Assembly (NCBI RefSeq): GCF_001667315.1
Contig: NZ_LZHT01000005.1
Location: 172,175 to 236,174, forward strand
Length of the DNA stretch: 64,000 nucleotides
Reading direction: 5' to 3'
Source: Mycobacterium sp. 852002-10029_SCH5224772
GTDB taxonomy: Bacteria > Actinomycetota > Actinomycetes > Mycobacteriales > Mycobacteriaceae
Shown here piece after piece: positions 39,277-49,759 of this stretch. The number at the start of each line of letters is the position of its first letter. Positions within the stretch are counted from its first letter, which is position 1. The notes beneath the pieces were generated by a model. The model was not told the DNA's origin, did not search any database, and saw only the letters and a program-made list of their open reading frames with translations. A program made the position numbers and the translations under genes.

Positions 39277-40166
39277 TCGGCGCCGGGAGCGCGCAGGTCT
39301 AATCTCGCGATGCGTGCCGGATCCGCCAGCACATCGATCGCCCGGATCCGGCCGTCGCGTACCACGAATCCCATGACGGACGCCGCGCGTCCGGCGACGA
39401 AGATGACGGCGCCGGCGGCGCCGTTGACGGTCGCGGTGCGCACCTCGCGGTCGGGCCCGGCGTAGCTTCGGGCCAGCTTGGCCACCGTGGCCGCGCCGTC
39501 GGCCCGGAGCCCCGTCCCGGCCGGGCCGAAGTCACCGCGCAACACCACCTCGGGGTGCAGCACCGACACCAGGCGCTCGAAGTCACCGCTGCGCCCCGCC
39601 GCGAAGAAGGCGTCGACGACCTCACGCTGGGCGGCGAGGTTGCCGTCGGGAACCGGGTCGGCCCGCTCGATCCGTCGGCGCGCCCGGCTGGCCAGCTTGC
39701 GGGCCGACTCCGGCGTCCGGTCGACGATGCCGGCGATCTGACCGAACGGGACGCTGAAGACGTCGTGCAGCACGAAGGCCAGCCGCTCGGCCGGCGGCAG
39801 CGTGTCCAGCACCACGAACAAGGCCAGCCCCACGGCGTCGGCCAGCATCGCGCGGTGTTCGGGGTCGAATTCACCCTCGGTTTCCACGATCGGATCGGGC
39901 AGGTGAACGGTCAGCTCGTCGCCGCCGTGGGTTCGGCGGTCGCGCAACATGTTCAGGCAGATGCGGGCCACCACCGTTGTCAGCCAGGCGTCGGGGTTCG
40001 CGATCGCTTCCCCGGAGCTGCGGCTCAACCGCAGCCAGGCCTCCTGCACGGCGTCCTGGGCGTCGTCGATCGAGCCCAGCATGCGGTAGGCGAGGGCACC
40101 CAACCGTGGCCGGGCCGCCTCGAAGCGGGCCGTCAGTGCCGCCAGTGACGCATCGGGCCGTGTCAC
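39270..40166 (-). CDS. ECF sigma factor with SnoaL-like C-terminus (ECF41/SigJ-type)
   Basis: The GTG at 40166 overlaps the upstream stop (GTGA), giving 298 residues. Region 2 is at about 12-80 ([40 protein letters not shown]). Region 4 is near 120-170 ([20 protein letters not shown] then the helix-turn-helix [19 protein letters not shown]). A C-terminal NTF2/SnoaL-like extension follows ([20 protein letters not shown]). ECF41 sigmas are usually controlled by this extension and are encoded with carboxymuconolactone-decarboxylase-like or oxidoreductase genes, as here. The DGGGK motif of the group appears only as an altered DGAATVAK. Confidence 0.88.
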   Translation of the reverse strand: MTRPDASLAALTARFEAARPRLGALAYRMLGSIDDAQDAVQEAWLRLSRSSGEAIANPDAWLTTVVARICLNMLRDRRTHGGDELTVHLPDPIVETEGEFDPEHRAMLADAVGLALFVVLDTLPPAERLAFVLHDVFSVPFGQIAGIVDRTPESARKLASRARRRIERADPVPDGNLAAQREVVDAFFAAGRSGDFERLVSVLHPEVVLRGDFGPAGTGLRADGAATVAKLARSYAGPDREVRTATVNGAAGAVIFVAGRAASVMGFVVRDGRIRAIDVLADPARIARLDLRAPGADH

Positions 40167-40759
40167 GGCCGATCGGTCTCCGCCACGGCACACACCCGGT
40201 TGCCGGAAAAGCCCGACGACCCGATGTCGAGCGCGATGTTGAAGCGCGCACGAAGGTTGCCCAGCGTGATGACGTGGGTCAGGCCGACGAGTTGAGCGGT
40301 GTCGAAGTGCGCACGCAGCGCGTCGAAAAGTCGATCGCTCACCTCGACCGGGGTGCGGCTGATCGCGGTCGCGTACTCGAGGATCAGCTTGTCGACATCT
40401 GAAAAGCACGGCGCATCACGGTAATTGGCCATCCCCAGCAGTTCTTCGTCGGTGATGCCCCATTGCCGGGCGATCTGTGAGCCGAGGTCGATGCAGTACT
40501 CGCAGCGCACCGTCGTCGCCGACTTCAGCTCCGCGAGTGCGCGGTGGCGCGGGCTGAGAACGTCCAGCTTCGACTCCGCCTGCTCCAATTTGCCGTAGGC
40601 GTTGAGCAATCTCGGGATGTGGGCGTACATCCGCAGCGGCTCCAGCATGCCCGCGGTCTCGAGGCCGGTCATCTGCGCGAGCTTGCGGCGGGTGAAGAAG
40701 AAGGCGATCTTGGCGCCCAGTCCGGCGTCGCGGTCGGAGACTCCCTGGAGCCGTGGCAT
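40163..40759 (-). CDS. Carboxymuconolactone decarboxylase (AhpD-like) family protein
   Basis: This 198-residue, mostly helical protein has the AhpD-type active site CEYCIDLGS near residue 85 (CxxC followed by the family helix), with the typical LSPRHRALAELKSATTVR before it. Family members are peroxidase partners or decarboxylases; the substrate is unknown. ATG at 40759 with AGGAGG eight bases upstream. It overlaps the sigma-factor gene by four bases, so sigma factor and putative target enzyme are coupled. The conserved CxxC and small size fit a peroxide-linked role. Confidence 0.88.
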   Translation of the reverse strand: MPRLQGVSDRDAGLGAKIAFFFTRRKLAQMTGLETAGMLEPLRMYAHIPRLLNAYGKLEQAESKLDVLSPRHRALAELKSATTVRCEYCIDLGSQIARQWGITDEELLGMANYRDAPCFSDVDKLILEYATAISRTPVEVSDRLFDALRAHFDTAQLVGLTHVITLGNLRARFNIALDIGSSGFSGNRVCAVAETDRP

Positions 40760-40842
40760 GGCGTCCTCCTGGCAAGTTGTGGTCGTGAACCAACGTCCTC
40801 ACTAGGTCGACACGCGGGAAAGCCCGAACGTGACCGCTCGAG

Positions 40843-41157
40843 TCATCCCGGCTGGCCCAGCGGCATATCCATGTCGAACACGCGGGCGTGCAGCACGGTG
40901 CGGTTGCGCAGCGCGGCGCGCACCGCGCGGTGCAGACCGTCTTCGAGATAGATGACGCCCTTCCACCGCACCGCATGCGGAAAGAGATCGCCGTAGAAGG
41001 TGGAGTCCTCCGAGAGCAGGCGGTCCAACGCGAGCACCGTTGTGGTAGTGACCAATTCGTCGAGCCGGATCTGCTGCGGCGGTATCTGGGACCAATCCCG
41101 ATAGGACAGGTTGTGCTCGGGATACGGTTTGCCGTCGCGCACGCCCTTGAAAATCAT
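40843..41157 (-). CDS. Conserved hypothetical protein (Rv2375-like by position)
   Basis: This 104-residue protein starts MIFKGVRDGKPYPEHNLSYR and contains WKGVIYLEDGLHRAVRAALR followed by NRTVLHARV. The charged DGxHRAVRAAL stretch is reminiscent of ParB/Srx-like folds, but that is only an impression. From memory a protein of this size, Rv2375, lies at the same place between hrcA and cfp2 in M. tuberculosis. No function is known to me. It is divergent from hrcA. Confidence 0.75.
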   Translation of the reverse strand: MIFKGVRDGKPYPEHNLSYRDWSQIPPQQIRLDELVTTTTVLALDRLLSEDSTFYGDLFPHAVRWKGVIYLEDGLHRAVRAALRNRTVLHARVFDMDMPLGQPG

Positions 41158-41321
41158 CGGCCGATCTTTCCCGACGCGTTGCCCTGCCCCGATCGGTTCA
41201 TCCTGGAAAGGCTAGTCGGACACCGGACGTCCCGGCGAGCAGGCGCACAAGCAACCCAACAGGCCGATGAAGAGGGAGCCCTTGCGCCGGCTCGCGCTCC
41301 ACTGGTGACGTCGGATGAGCG

Positions 41322-41357
41322 CGAGACCGTAAAATGAACTCGGTCAATACGGTCTCG
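41322..41357 (+). promoter_or_regulatory. hrcA promoter with a perfect 10-base inverted repeat
   Basis: TAAAAT at 41330-41335 fits a -10 hexamer. It is bracketed by CGAGACCGTA (41322-41331) and its exact complement TACGGTCTCG (41348-41357), 16 bases apart. The left arm overlaps the -10 and the right arm lies in the early transcript, just before the strong AAGGAGGTGA ribosome binding site (41358-41367). This is not the CIRCE sequence bound by HrcA. It could be an operator or an RNA hairpin controlling hrcA translation. Confidence 0.55.
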
Positions 41358-41367
41358 AAGGAGGTGA

Positions 41368-42405
<1,038 letters not shown>

Positions 42406-42462
42406 ACGCGCACCCGCAGTGTGGGTAGGCGCGGAGAAAGACCAGGTATAGGAGAGTCAGGC

Positions 42463-43611
42463 GTGGCACGCGATTATTACGGGCTGCTCGGCGTGAGCAG
42501 AAACGCCGACGACGGGGAGATCAAGCGCGCGTACCGCAAGTTGGCGCGCGAACTGCATCCCGACGTCAACCCCGATGAGGCCGCGCAGGCGAAGTTCAAG
42601 GAAATCAGCGTCGCGTACGAGGTGCTGAGCGATCCCGAGAAGCGGCGGGTCGTCGACCTGGGCGGAGATCCGATGGAGAGCGCGGCCGCGGCGGGCGGCG
42701 GCTTCGGCGGCGGCTTCGGTGGCCTGGGCGATGTGTTCGAGGCCTTTTTCGGTGGCGGCTTCAGCGGCGGCGCGACCTCCCGCGGCCCCATCGGGCGGGT
42801 GCGGCCGGGCTCGGATTCGCTGCTGCGGATGCGGCTCGATCTCGAAGAGTGCGCGACCGGCGTGACCAAGCAGGTCACCGTCGACACCGCGGTGTTGTGC
42901 GACCGCTGCCAGGGCAAGGGCACCAACGGCGATTCGGCGCCGGTGCCGTGCGACACCTGCGGTGGTCGCGGCGAGGTCCAGACCGTGCAGCGTTCCCTGC
43001 TGGGGCAGGTGATGACGTCGCGGCCGTGCCCGACCTGCCGCGGCGTCGGCGTCGTCATCCCCGACCCGTGCCACCAGTGCATGGGCGACGGCCGGGTGCG
43101 CGCCCGCCGGGAGATCAGCGTCAAGATCCCCGCCGGCGTCGGCGACGGCATGCGCGTGCGCCTGGCCTCCCAGGGCGAGGTGGGCCCCGGCGGGGGCCCG
43201 GCCGGTGATCTGTACGTCGAGGTTCACGAACAGAGCCATGACGTCTTCGTCCGCGAGGGCGACGACCTGCACTGCACCGTTTCGGTGCCGATGGTCGACG
43301 CGGCGCTGGGCGCCACGGTCACCGTCGACGCCATCCTGGACGGCGTCAGCGAAATCACCATTCCGCCTGGCACGCAACCGGCTTCGGTCATCACGCTGCG
43401 CGGCCACGGGATGCCGCACCTGCGGACCGGTACCCGCGGCGATCTGCATGTCCATGTCGAGGTGGTGGTTCCCGCCCGTCTGGACAGCCGCGACAGCGAA
43501 CTGCTGCGCGAACTGAAGGCTCGCCGCAGCCGCGACGTCCCCGAGGTGCGCTCGACCCACGCCGGCGGCGGATTGTTCAGCCGGCTCCGCGAAACCTTCA
43601 CCGGCCGCTAA
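42463..43611 (+). CDS. dnaJ2: Chaperone DnaJ2
   Basis: This 382-residue type I Hsp40 is co-chaperone of DnaK. The J domain occupies residues 1-65 with the HPD triad ([10 protein letters not shown]). A Gly/Phe-rich linker follows, then four CxxCxGxG-type zinc repeats between about 145 and 210 ([32 protein letters not shown]) and the C-terminal substrate domain. GTG start with AGGAGAG upstream ([12 protein letters not shown]). The length equals that of M. tuberculosis DnaJ2 as I remember it. Confidence 0.97.
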   Translation: MARDYYGLLGVSRNADDGEIKRAYRKLARELHPDVNPDEAAQAKFKEISVAYEVLSDPEKRRVVDLGGDPMESAAAAGGGFGGGFGGLGDVFEAFFGGGFSGGATSRGPIGRVRPGSDSLLRMRLDLEECATGVTKQVTVDTAVLCDRCQGKGTNGDSAPVPCDTCGGRGEVQTVQRSLLGQVMTSRPCPTCRGVGVVIPDPCHQCMGDGRVRARREISVKIPAGVGDGMRVRLASQGEVGPGGGPAGDLYVEVHEQSHDVFVREGDDLHCTVSVPMVDAALGATVTVDAILDGVSEITIPPGTQPASVITLRGHGMPHLRTGTRGDLHVHVEVVVPARLDSRDSELLRELKARRSRDVPEVRSTHAGGGLFSRLRETFTGR

Positions 43612-43632
43612 CCGGAGCGCGAACGCGCGCCC

Positions 43633-44394
43633 ATGGTCGCGACCCTGTTTTACACCGACGATCTGCCCGAGACCGGCGCGCTGGCCGTCCTGGGCGGCGA
43701 CGAGGGGTTTCATGCCGCCACCGTGCGGCGGATTCGGCCCGGTGAGCAGCTGGTGCTCGGCGACGGCGCCGGAGCCCTGGCGCACTGCGAGGTGGAGCAC
43801 GCCGGGCGTGACGGGTTGCGCGCGCGGGTGCTGAAGCGCTGGACCGTCGCGCCTGGGTGTCCACCCGTGACGGTGGTGCAGGCGCTGCCGAAGTCGGAGC
43901 GAGCGGAGTTGGCCATCGAGTTGGCCACCGAAGCCGGCGCCGACGGGTTCCTGGCCTGGCAGGCGGCGCGTTGCGTGGCCAACTGGCACGGCGCCCGGGT
44001 CGACAAAGGTTTGCGCCGCTGGCGTGCCGTCGCCCGTTCGGCGGCCCGGCAGTCCCGCCGGGCGCACATCCCGTCGGTCGACGGTGTGCTGTCTACCGCG
44101 GAACTGACGTCGCGGATCCGCGACGAGGTGGCCGGCGGCGCGACGGTGCTGGCCTTACACGAGTCGACCACCGCCCGGCTCGCCGACTTCGACCTCACGG
44201 GAGCGACATCGGTGTTCCTGGTGGTCGGCCCCGAGGGCGGCATCGCCGACGACGAGATTGCGGAGTTGTCCGGCGCGGGCGCCGCGCCGGTGCGGCTGGG
44301 TCCGCAGGTGCTGCGGACGTCGACCGCCGCGGCCGTGGCGCTGGGTGCGCTCGGGGTGCTGACGCCGCGATGGGATCACCCGTCAGGGCTGTGA
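43633..44394 (+). CDS. rsmE: 16S rRNA (uracil-1498-N3)-methyltransferase RsmE
   Basis: This 253-residue SPOUT methyltransferase modifies U1498 of 16S rRNA. The N-terminal PUA-like part has [19 protein letters not shown]. The knotted S-adenosylmethionine site near the C-terminus shows [12 protein letters not shown] and [16 protein letters not shown], both diagnostic for RsmE. It follows dnaJ2 by 21 bases, as in many actinobacteria, so heat-shock and rRNA modification genes are co-transcribed. Confidence 0.95.
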   Translation: MVATLFYTDDLPETGALAVLGGDEGFHAATVRRIRPGEQLVLGDGAGALAHCEVEHAGRDGLRARVLKRWTVAPGCPPVTVVQALPKSERAELAIELATEAGADGFLAWQAARCVANWHGARVDKGLRRWRAVARSAARQSRRAHIPSVDGVLSTAELTSRIRDEVAGGATVLALHESTTARLADFDLTGATSVFLVVGPEGGIADDEIAELSGAGAAPVRLGPQVLRTSTAAAVALGALGVLTPRWDHPSGL

Positions 44395-44518
44395 ATGCGA
44401 GTGGCTTTTCCCTGTACGGCCGCCCGCCACCGGTGTGACGCAGGCCCACAAGGTGCAGGACAAGGACCCGCCGGCGAACACCCTGTTGCGGCGCTGAGCA
44501 TTCACGGCGTGCTGCGCA

Positions 44519-44547
44519 TTGGGGTCAGCGTCACCCGGCGGTAGGAT
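44519..44547 (+). promoter_or_regulatory. Possible SigA-type promoter for phoH
   Basis: TTGGGG (44519-44524) and TAGGAT (44542-44547) are separated by 17 bases, the standard spacing, and lie about 60 bases before the phoH GTG. The 215-base gap after rsmE otherwise holds no gene. In M. tuberculosis, from memory, a PE_PGRS gene and two small genes occupy this gap. Confidence 0.45.
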
Positions 44548-44609
44548 AAAAGCGCTAGAAAACGCCGGGATCGGCGAGTACTTCACACAAGGCAGGCATC
44601 GAAAACCAC

Positions 44610-45668
44610 GTGACGCCCCGCGAGACCAGCGCTGCTGACGCAGCCGGAGCCCTCCAGGCCGACGCTCAAGTTCGCAGCAGCATCAACGTTCCGCCCGATA
44701 CCGTCATGGGCCTGCTGGGTTCGGCAGACGAGAACCTGCGCTCCCTGGAACGCACTCTGGACGCCGATCTGCACGTGCGCGGCAATAACCTCACCATCTC
44801 CGGTGAGCCCGCCGACGTCGCGCTCGCCGAGCGGGTGATATCCGAGCTGATCGCGATCGTCGCCAGTGGGCAGCCGTTGACCCCGGAGGTGGTCCGGCAC
44901 AGCGTCGCCATGCTGGCCGGTACCGACAATGAGTCACCGGCCGAAGTGCTGACGCTGGACATCTTGTCGCGGCGCGGCAAGACGATCCGGCCCAAGACGC
45001 TCAACCAGAAGCGCTACGTCGACGCCATCGACGCCAACACCATCGTCTTCGGAGTCGGCCCGGCCGGTACCGGCAAGACGTATCTGGCGATGGCCAAGGC
45101 GGTCAACGCATTACAGACCAAACAGGTCAGCCGCATCATCTTGACCCGGCCCGCCGTGGAAGCCGGTGAGCGCCTTGGCTTTTTGCCGGGCACGCTCAGC
45201 GAGAAGATCGACCCGTATCTGCGGCCGCTGTACGACGCGCTCTACGACATGATGGACGCCGAGCTGATCCCCAAGCTGATGTCGGCGGGCGTCATCGAGG
45301 TGGCGCCGCTGGCGTACATGCGGGGCAGGAGCCTTAATTCCGCGTTCATCGTTCTCGACGAGGCGCAGAACACCACCGGCGAGCAGATGAAGATGTTCCT
45401 CACCCGCTTGGGTTTCGGATCCAAGATCGTCGTCACCGGCGACATCACCCAGGTCGACCTTCCGGGCGGTGCCAAGTCGGGCCTGCGCTCGGCGATGGAG
45501 ATCCTCGACAGCGTCGAGGACATCCACGTGGCCGAGCTGACCAGCGTGGATGTGGTGCGCCACCGGCTGGTTTCGGAAATCGTCGACGCCTATGCCAAGT
45601 TCGAAGAGCCCGACCTGACGATGAACCGGGCGACGCGGCGGGCGTCGGGCTCGCGCGGTCGCCGATGA
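44610..45668 (+). CDS. phoH: PhoH-like ATPase/helicase
   Basis: This 352-residue P-loop protein of the PhoH family has the Walker [14 protein letters not shown] near residue 155 and Walker [12 protein letters not shown] near 245, with [20 protein letters not shown] after it and an N-terminal KH-like domain. PhoH proteins act in RNA metabolism with YbeY, which is the next gene. GTG start; the ribosome binding site is weak. The stop overlaps the open frame of ybeY. Confidence 0.95.
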   Translation: MTPRETSAADAAGALQADAQVRSSINVPPDTVMGLLGSADENLRSLERTLDADLHVRGNNLTISGEPADVALAERVISELIAIVASGQPLTPEVVRHSVAMLAGTDNESPAEVLTLDILSRRGKTIRPKTLNQKRYVDAIDANTIVFGVGPAGTGKTYLAMAKAVNALQTKQVSRIILTRPAVEAGERLGFLPGTLSEKIDPYLRPLYDALYDMMDAELIPKLMSAGVIEVAPLAYMRGRSLNSAFIVLDEAQNTTGEQMKMFLTRLGFGSKIVVTGDITQVDLPGGAKSGLRSAMEILDSVEDIHVAELTSVDVVRHRLVSEIVDAYAKFEEPDLTMNRATRRASGSRGRR

Positions 45669-45688
45669 TGGTGCGGCGAGCGGGTTCT

Positions 45689-46222
45689 ATGAGCATTGAG
45701 GTATCCAACGAGTCGGGCATCGATGTCTCCGAAGCCGAGTTGATCAGCGTCGCGCGGCATGTCATCGCCAAGATGGACGTCAATCCGGCGGCCGAGCTGT
45801 CGATGGTGCTGCTGGACACCGCCGCGATGGCCGACCTGCACATGCGCTGGATGGACCTGCCCGGCCCCACCGACGTGATGAGCTTCCCGATGGACGAGCT
45901 CGAGCCGGGCGGGCGCCCGGACGCCCCCGAGCCCGGCCCCTCGATGCTGGGCGACATCGTGCTGTGCCCGGAATTCGCCGCCGGTCAGGCTGCCACTGCG
46001 GGGCACAGCCTGGGCCACGAGCTGGCGTTGCTGACCATCCACGGTGTGCTGCACCTGATCGGTTACGACCACGGCGAGCCCGATGAGGAAAAGGAGATGT
46101 TCGCCCTGCAGGACCGGTTGCTCGAAGAGTGGGTCGCCGACCAGGTCGAGGCCTACCGCCAGGACCGCCAGGAGGAGCGCGACCGCCGGTTGCTGGACAA
46201 GTCAAGGTATTTCGACAATTGA
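45689..46222 (+). CDS. ybeY: Endoribonuclease YbeY
   Basis: This 177-residue single-strand RNase acts in 16S rRNA maturation and ribosome quality control. The zinc site [11 protein letters not shown] (HxxxHxxGxDH) lies near residue 115, and [11 protein letters not shown] near 57 is the other family signature. The ATG at 45689 ([10 protein letters not shown]) matches the start I remember for the M. tuberculosis protein; ATGs at 45665 and 45668 that overlap the phoH stop are alternatives. Its stop overlaps the presumed TTG start of the next gene. Confidence 0.95.
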   Translation: MSIEVSNESGIDVSEAELISVARHVIAKMDVNPAAELSMVLLDTAAMADLHMRWMDLPGPTDVMSFPMDELEPGGRPDAPEPGPSMLGDIVLCPEFAAGQAATAGHSLGHELALLTIHGVLHLIGYDHGEPDEEKEMFALQDRLLEEWVADQVEAYRQDRQEERDRRLLDKSRYFDN

Positions 46223-47490
46223 GCCGACTCTGGATTCTGGTGGCGGCAGCCATCGCGTTCGCGCCGATCTCGATGATCGTCGCCATCCCCGGCACGGTGG
46301 CGCAGGCGGCCCCTTGCGCCGGCGCGGGATCGAATCCCGTCTCCTGCCAGCGCTGCATGTTCTACGTGAACGCGTACCACACGGCCAACGTGTGCAACGA
46401 GGACAAGCGCGGTGTCCAGGGGCCCCCGAGCAACGCGCCGACACCGGTTCCAGAAGTGCCCATCCCGGTGTACGAGCCACCCCCGCCTCCACCGCCGGTG
46501 CAGAACCCGCTGGTCCTTCCGCCGCCGAATTCGGGTCAGAACAGCGTCCCGGTGCTGGAGATCAATCCGCCGGGCCCCGATGCGCCGCGCAACGCCCCGG
46601 TGGTCGCGCCGCCGAGAGGGCTGGATGCGCCGTCGCTGGCGATCGCGGCGGCCAAGGCGGCACCGGTGAGCCGCGCCGACCCCGCCAACCCGCCGAAGCC
46701 GCCGACCGAGGTGGACTTCAACCAGCAGGTGCAAAACGTCGTGAATTCCCACCGGCAAAACGTCGACATCTTGAAGATCGACGATCACCGGTTCGTCCGG
46801 CCGCGCCACTGGGACTACGTCGACTACGACGACGCCTATCGCCGCCCGACCCTCTACAACCCGCTCAATCAGGCGATGACGTTCCGCTACTTCTACAACG
46901 GCGCCTACCAGCAGCTGTACCTGCCGCACGGCGCCCGGATGGTGCTCGACGCGGCGACCGTCGGCCTGGTCCCCTTCACCGCGGTCGGCGACAGCTACGT
47001 GGCGTCGGGCAGCTTCTACGGCGGGGGCTCGATACCGCTGAACGGCTACAACGGGCCGCCGCCGCCGGACTACCGGCCGCCGGCGCCCCCGAAGCTGTAC
47101 GAGAACGTCGTCGTGTCCGTTCCCGCCAAAGGCGAGACCGTGGAAGTGGGCCACGTCGCGGTGGTGGGTCACGACGGTAGCCAGCCCCAGGGCAGCCAGG
47201 ACACGTTCCTGCTCGACGACTCCACCTTGGCCTGGGGACAGATCGACAACTCCAGCAGCGCCCCCGCCCAGATCCGGGTGCTCAAGACCCAGCCGACGCC
47301 GGGTGTCGGCCTCACCGACGACGGCGGCTTTTTGGTGCTGCTCGCCGTTCACCACCAGGAGCCCGGCCAGCCCCACCAGTCCGCGTGGACCATGGCGCTG
47401 CGCTTCGGTGGGTTTGCGGTGGTGGTGGGCCTGATCGCCTGGCTGCTCAATCGCCGGAATCGCAGCGAGGACGACGCCGCTGAGTCCTAG
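46219..47490 (+). CDS. Proline-rich exported protein with C-terminal membrane anchor, unknown
   Basis: The first sensible start is a TTG overlapping the ybeY stop (TTGA), giving 423 residues. An N-terminal hydrophobic segment ([20 protein letters not shown]) precedes [20 protein letters not shown] (four cysteines), then a long Pro-rich region. A beta-rich domain follows ([38 protein letters not shown]) and a further Pro-rich linker. A C-terminal membrane helix ([19 protein letters not shown]) ends in a basic/acidic tail. So it has an extracytoplasmic body tethered at one or both ends. I do not recognise the family. In M. tuberculosis, as I recall, ybeY is followed directly by the CBS-domain protein, so this looks like an insertion in the conserved block. 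Confidence 0.75.
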   Translation: MSRLWILVAAAIAFAPISMIVAIPGTVAQAAPCAGAGSNPVSCQRCMFYVNAYHTANVCNEDKRGVQGPPSNAPTPVPEVPIPVYEPPPPPPPVQNPLVLPPPNSGQNSVPVLEINPPGPDAPRNAPVVAPPRGLDAPSLAIAAAKAAPVSRADPANPPKPPTEVDFNQQVQNVVNSHRQNVDILKIDDHRFVRPRHWDYVDYDDAYRRPTLYNPLNQAMTFRYFYNGAYQQLYLPHGARMVLDAATVGLVPFTAVGDSYVASGSFYGGGSIPLNGYNGPPPPDYRPPAPPKLYENVVVSVPAKGETVEVGHVAVVGHDGSQPQGSQDTFLLDDSTLAWGQIDNSSSAPAQIRVLKTQPTPGVGLTDDGGFLVLLAVHHQEPGQPHQSAWTMALRFGGFAVVVGLIAWLLNRRNRSEDDAAES

Positions 47491-47523
47491 CGAAGCCGTA
47501 GGGGAGTCAGTGACAACGTCGAG

Positions 47524-48843
47524 GTGCGAGCATTGACCGGCTGGTCTGAGCTGCTCGGCGCGGTCGCGTTGATCGCGCTGGGCGGACTTTTCGCCGCGAT
47601 CGATGCGGCCATCAGCACGGTGTCGCTGGCCCGGGTTCAGGAGATGGTGCGCGACGAGCGGCCCGGGGCGGTGGCGCTGTCCAAGGTGATGTCGGAGCGG
47701 CCCCGCTATATCAACCTCGTTGTGCTGCTGCGGATCACCTGCGAGATCACCGCGACCGTGCTGCTGGTGGTGTTCCTCTACGACAACTTCGGACTGAGGT
47801 GGGGGCTGTTCGGCGCCGCGGCGATCATGGTGGTGACCAGCTTCGTCGTCATGGGGGTGGGCCCACGCACCCTCGGCCGCCAACACGCCTATTCCATCGC
47901 ATTGACGACAGTGCTTCCGCTGCAAGCGATTTCGTGGTTGTTGATGCCGATCACCCGGCTGCTGGTGGTGCTGGGTAACGCGGTCACCCCGGGGCGGGGG
48001 CTCAGAAACGGGCCGTTCGCTTCCGAGATCGAGTTGCGCGAGGTCGTCGACCTGGCCCAGCAGCGCGGTGTGGTCGCGGCCGAGGAGCGCCGGATGATCC
48101 AGTCGGTGTTCGAACTCGGCGACACCCCGGCCCGCGAGGTCATGGTGCCGCGCACCGAGATGATCTGGATCGAAAGCGACAAATTCGCCAGCCAGGCGAT
48201 CAACCTGGCGGTGCGCAGCGGGCATTCACGCATCCCGGTGATCGGCGAGAATGTCGACGACATCGTCGGCGTCGTGTACTTGAAAGACCTTGTCCAGCAG
48301 ACTTTTTTGTCGGGTGGTGGCGGCCGGACCACGCCGGTGACGCGGGTGATGCGGCCGGCGGTCTTCGTGCCGGACTCCAAGCCCCTGGATGCGCTGCTGC
48401 GTGAAATGCAGCGCGACCGTAACCACATGGCGCTGCTCGTCGACGAATACGGCGCGATCGCCGGCCTGGTCAGCATCGAAGACGTGCTGGAAGAAATCGT
48501 CGGCGAGATCGCCGACGAGTACGACCAGGCGGAGACGGCGCCGATAGAAGACTTGGGCGACAAACGTTTCCGGGTGTCGGCGCGCCTACCGATCGAAGAC
48601 CTCGGCGAGCTCTACGGCGTGGAGTTCGACGACGACCTCGACGTCGACACCGTGGGCGGCCTGCTCGCCCTGGAATTGGGCCGGGTGCCGCTGCCGGGCG
48701 CCGAGGTGATCTCACACGGTTTGCGGCTGCATGCCGAAGGCGGCACCGATCACCGCGGGCGAGTGCGCATCGGCACCGTCCTGCTCAGCCCCGTCGAATC
48801 CGACGGCTCACCCGACGGCGAGGAATCCACGCAGCATGACTGA
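47524..48843 (+). CDS. CNNM/CorC-type membrane protein with CBS pair (Rv2366c-like)
   Basis: This protein of up to 439 residues has an N-terminal DUF21/CNNM transmembrane domain of three to four helices (residues 10-145). Two CBS domains follow ([14 protein letters not shown] to about 265; [20 protein letters not shown] to about 330, ending VEEYGAIAG-type [20 protein letters not shown]). A C-terminal CorC/HlyC transporter-associated domain completes it. Relatives take part in magnesium/cobalt efflux. The GTG at 47524 is used; a TTG three codons later has GAGG at a better distance and may be the real start. It overlaps era by eight bases. Confidence 0.92.
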   Translation: MRALTGWSELLGAVALIALGGLFAAIDAAISTVSLARVQEMVRDERPGAVALSKVMSERPRYINLVVLLRITCEITATVLLVVFLYDNFGLRWGLFGAAAIMVVTSFVVMGVGPRTLGRQHAYSIALTTVLPLQAISWLLMPITRLLVVLGNAVTPGRGLRNGPFASEIELREVVDLAQQRGVVAAEERRMIQSVFELGDTPAREVMVPRTEMIWIESDKFASQAINLAVRSGHSRIPVIGENVDDIVGVVYLKDLVQQTFLSGGGGRTTPVTRVMRPAVFVPDSKPLDALLREMQRDRNHMALLVDEYGAIAGLVSIEDVLEEIVGEIADEYDQAETAPIEDLGDKRFRVSARLPIEDLGELYGVEFDDDLDVDTVGGLLALELGRVPLPGAEVISHGLRLHAEGGTDHRGRVRIGTVLLSPVESDGSPDGEESTQHD

Positions 48844-49735
48844 ATTCCGTTCCGGCTTTGTATGTTTGGTCGGCCGACCCAACACCGGGAAGTCCACGCT
48901 GACGAACGCGCTCGTCGGGACCAAGGTCGCCATCACCTCGAAGCGGCCGCAGACCACCCGGCACACCATCCGCGGGATCGTGCACCGCGACGACTTCCAG
49001 ATCATTCTCGTCGACACGCCGGGTCTGCACCGTCCGCGCACCCTGCTGGGCAAGCGCCTCAACGACTTGGTGCGCGACACCTACGCCGAGGTCGACGTGA
49101 TCGGGCTGTGCATCCCGGCCGACGAGGCGATCGGACCGGGAGACCGGTGGATCGTGGAGCAGATCCGGGCGACCGCGCCCGGGGCGACACTGGCCGCCAT
49201 CGTCACCAAGATCGACAAGGTGCCCAAAGATCGGGTCGCCGCGCAGTTGGTCGCGGTCAGCGAGCTGGTCGGTAACTCGGCCGAGATCATCCCGGTGTCG
49301 GCGGTGGCCGGGACGCAGGTGGACGTCTTGATCGAGGTGCTGGCCGCGGCGCTGCCGCCCGGGCCCGCCTACTACCCCGATGGGGAGCTGACCGACGAAC
49401 CCGAAGAGGTCTTGATGGCCGAGCTCATCCGGGAGGCGGCCCTGGACGGGATTCGCGACGAGCTTCCGCATTCGTTGGCGGTGGTCATCGACGAAGTCAG
49501 CCCACGGGAGGATCGCGACGACCTGATCGACGTGCACGCGCTGCTCTACGTCGAACGCGACAGCCAGAAGGGCATCATCATCGGCAAAGGTGGCGCCCGG
49601 CTGCGGGATGTCGGCACCGCCGCGCGCGCCCAGATCGAGAAGCTGCTGGGCACCAAGGTGTACCTCGACCTGCGCGTCAAGGTCGCCAAAAACTGGCAGA
49701 GCGACCCCAAACAGCTTGGCCGGCTGGGTTTTTAG
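48836..49735 (+). CDS. era: GTPase Era
   Basis: This 299-residue essential GTPase assists 16S rRNA processing and 30S assembly. G motifs: GRPNTGKST near residue 13, VDTPGLHRP near 62 and TKIDKVPKD near 125. The C-terminal KH domain carries [20 protein letters not shown] near 240. The ATG lies eight bases inside the end of the CBS-protein gene, so the two are coupled, consistent with the ribosome-related phoH-ybeY-era group. Confidence 0.97.
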   Translation: MTEFRSGFVCLVGRPNTGKSTLTNALVGTKVAITSKRPQTTRHTIRGIVHRDDFQIILVDTPGLHRPRTLLGKRLNDLVRDTYAEVDVIGLCIPADEAIGPGDRWIVEQIRATAPGATLAAIVTKIDKVPKDRVAAQLVAVSELVGNSAEIIPVSAVAGTQVDVLIEVLAAALPPGPAYYPDGELTDEPEEVLMAELIREAALDGIRDELPHSLAVVIDEVSPREDRDDLIDVHALLYVERDSQKGIIIGKGGARLRDVGTAARAQIEKLLGTKVYLDLRVKVAKNWQSDPKQLGRLGF

Positions 49736-49759
49736 CTGCTACGACGCGCGGCCGCCGCG

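Noticed and set aside
46153..48225. 690-residue antisense frame over the proline-rich and CBS genes
   Set aside because: Rich in His, Arg, Gly and Val without known motifs; the plus-strand genes have signal, membrane and CBS features.
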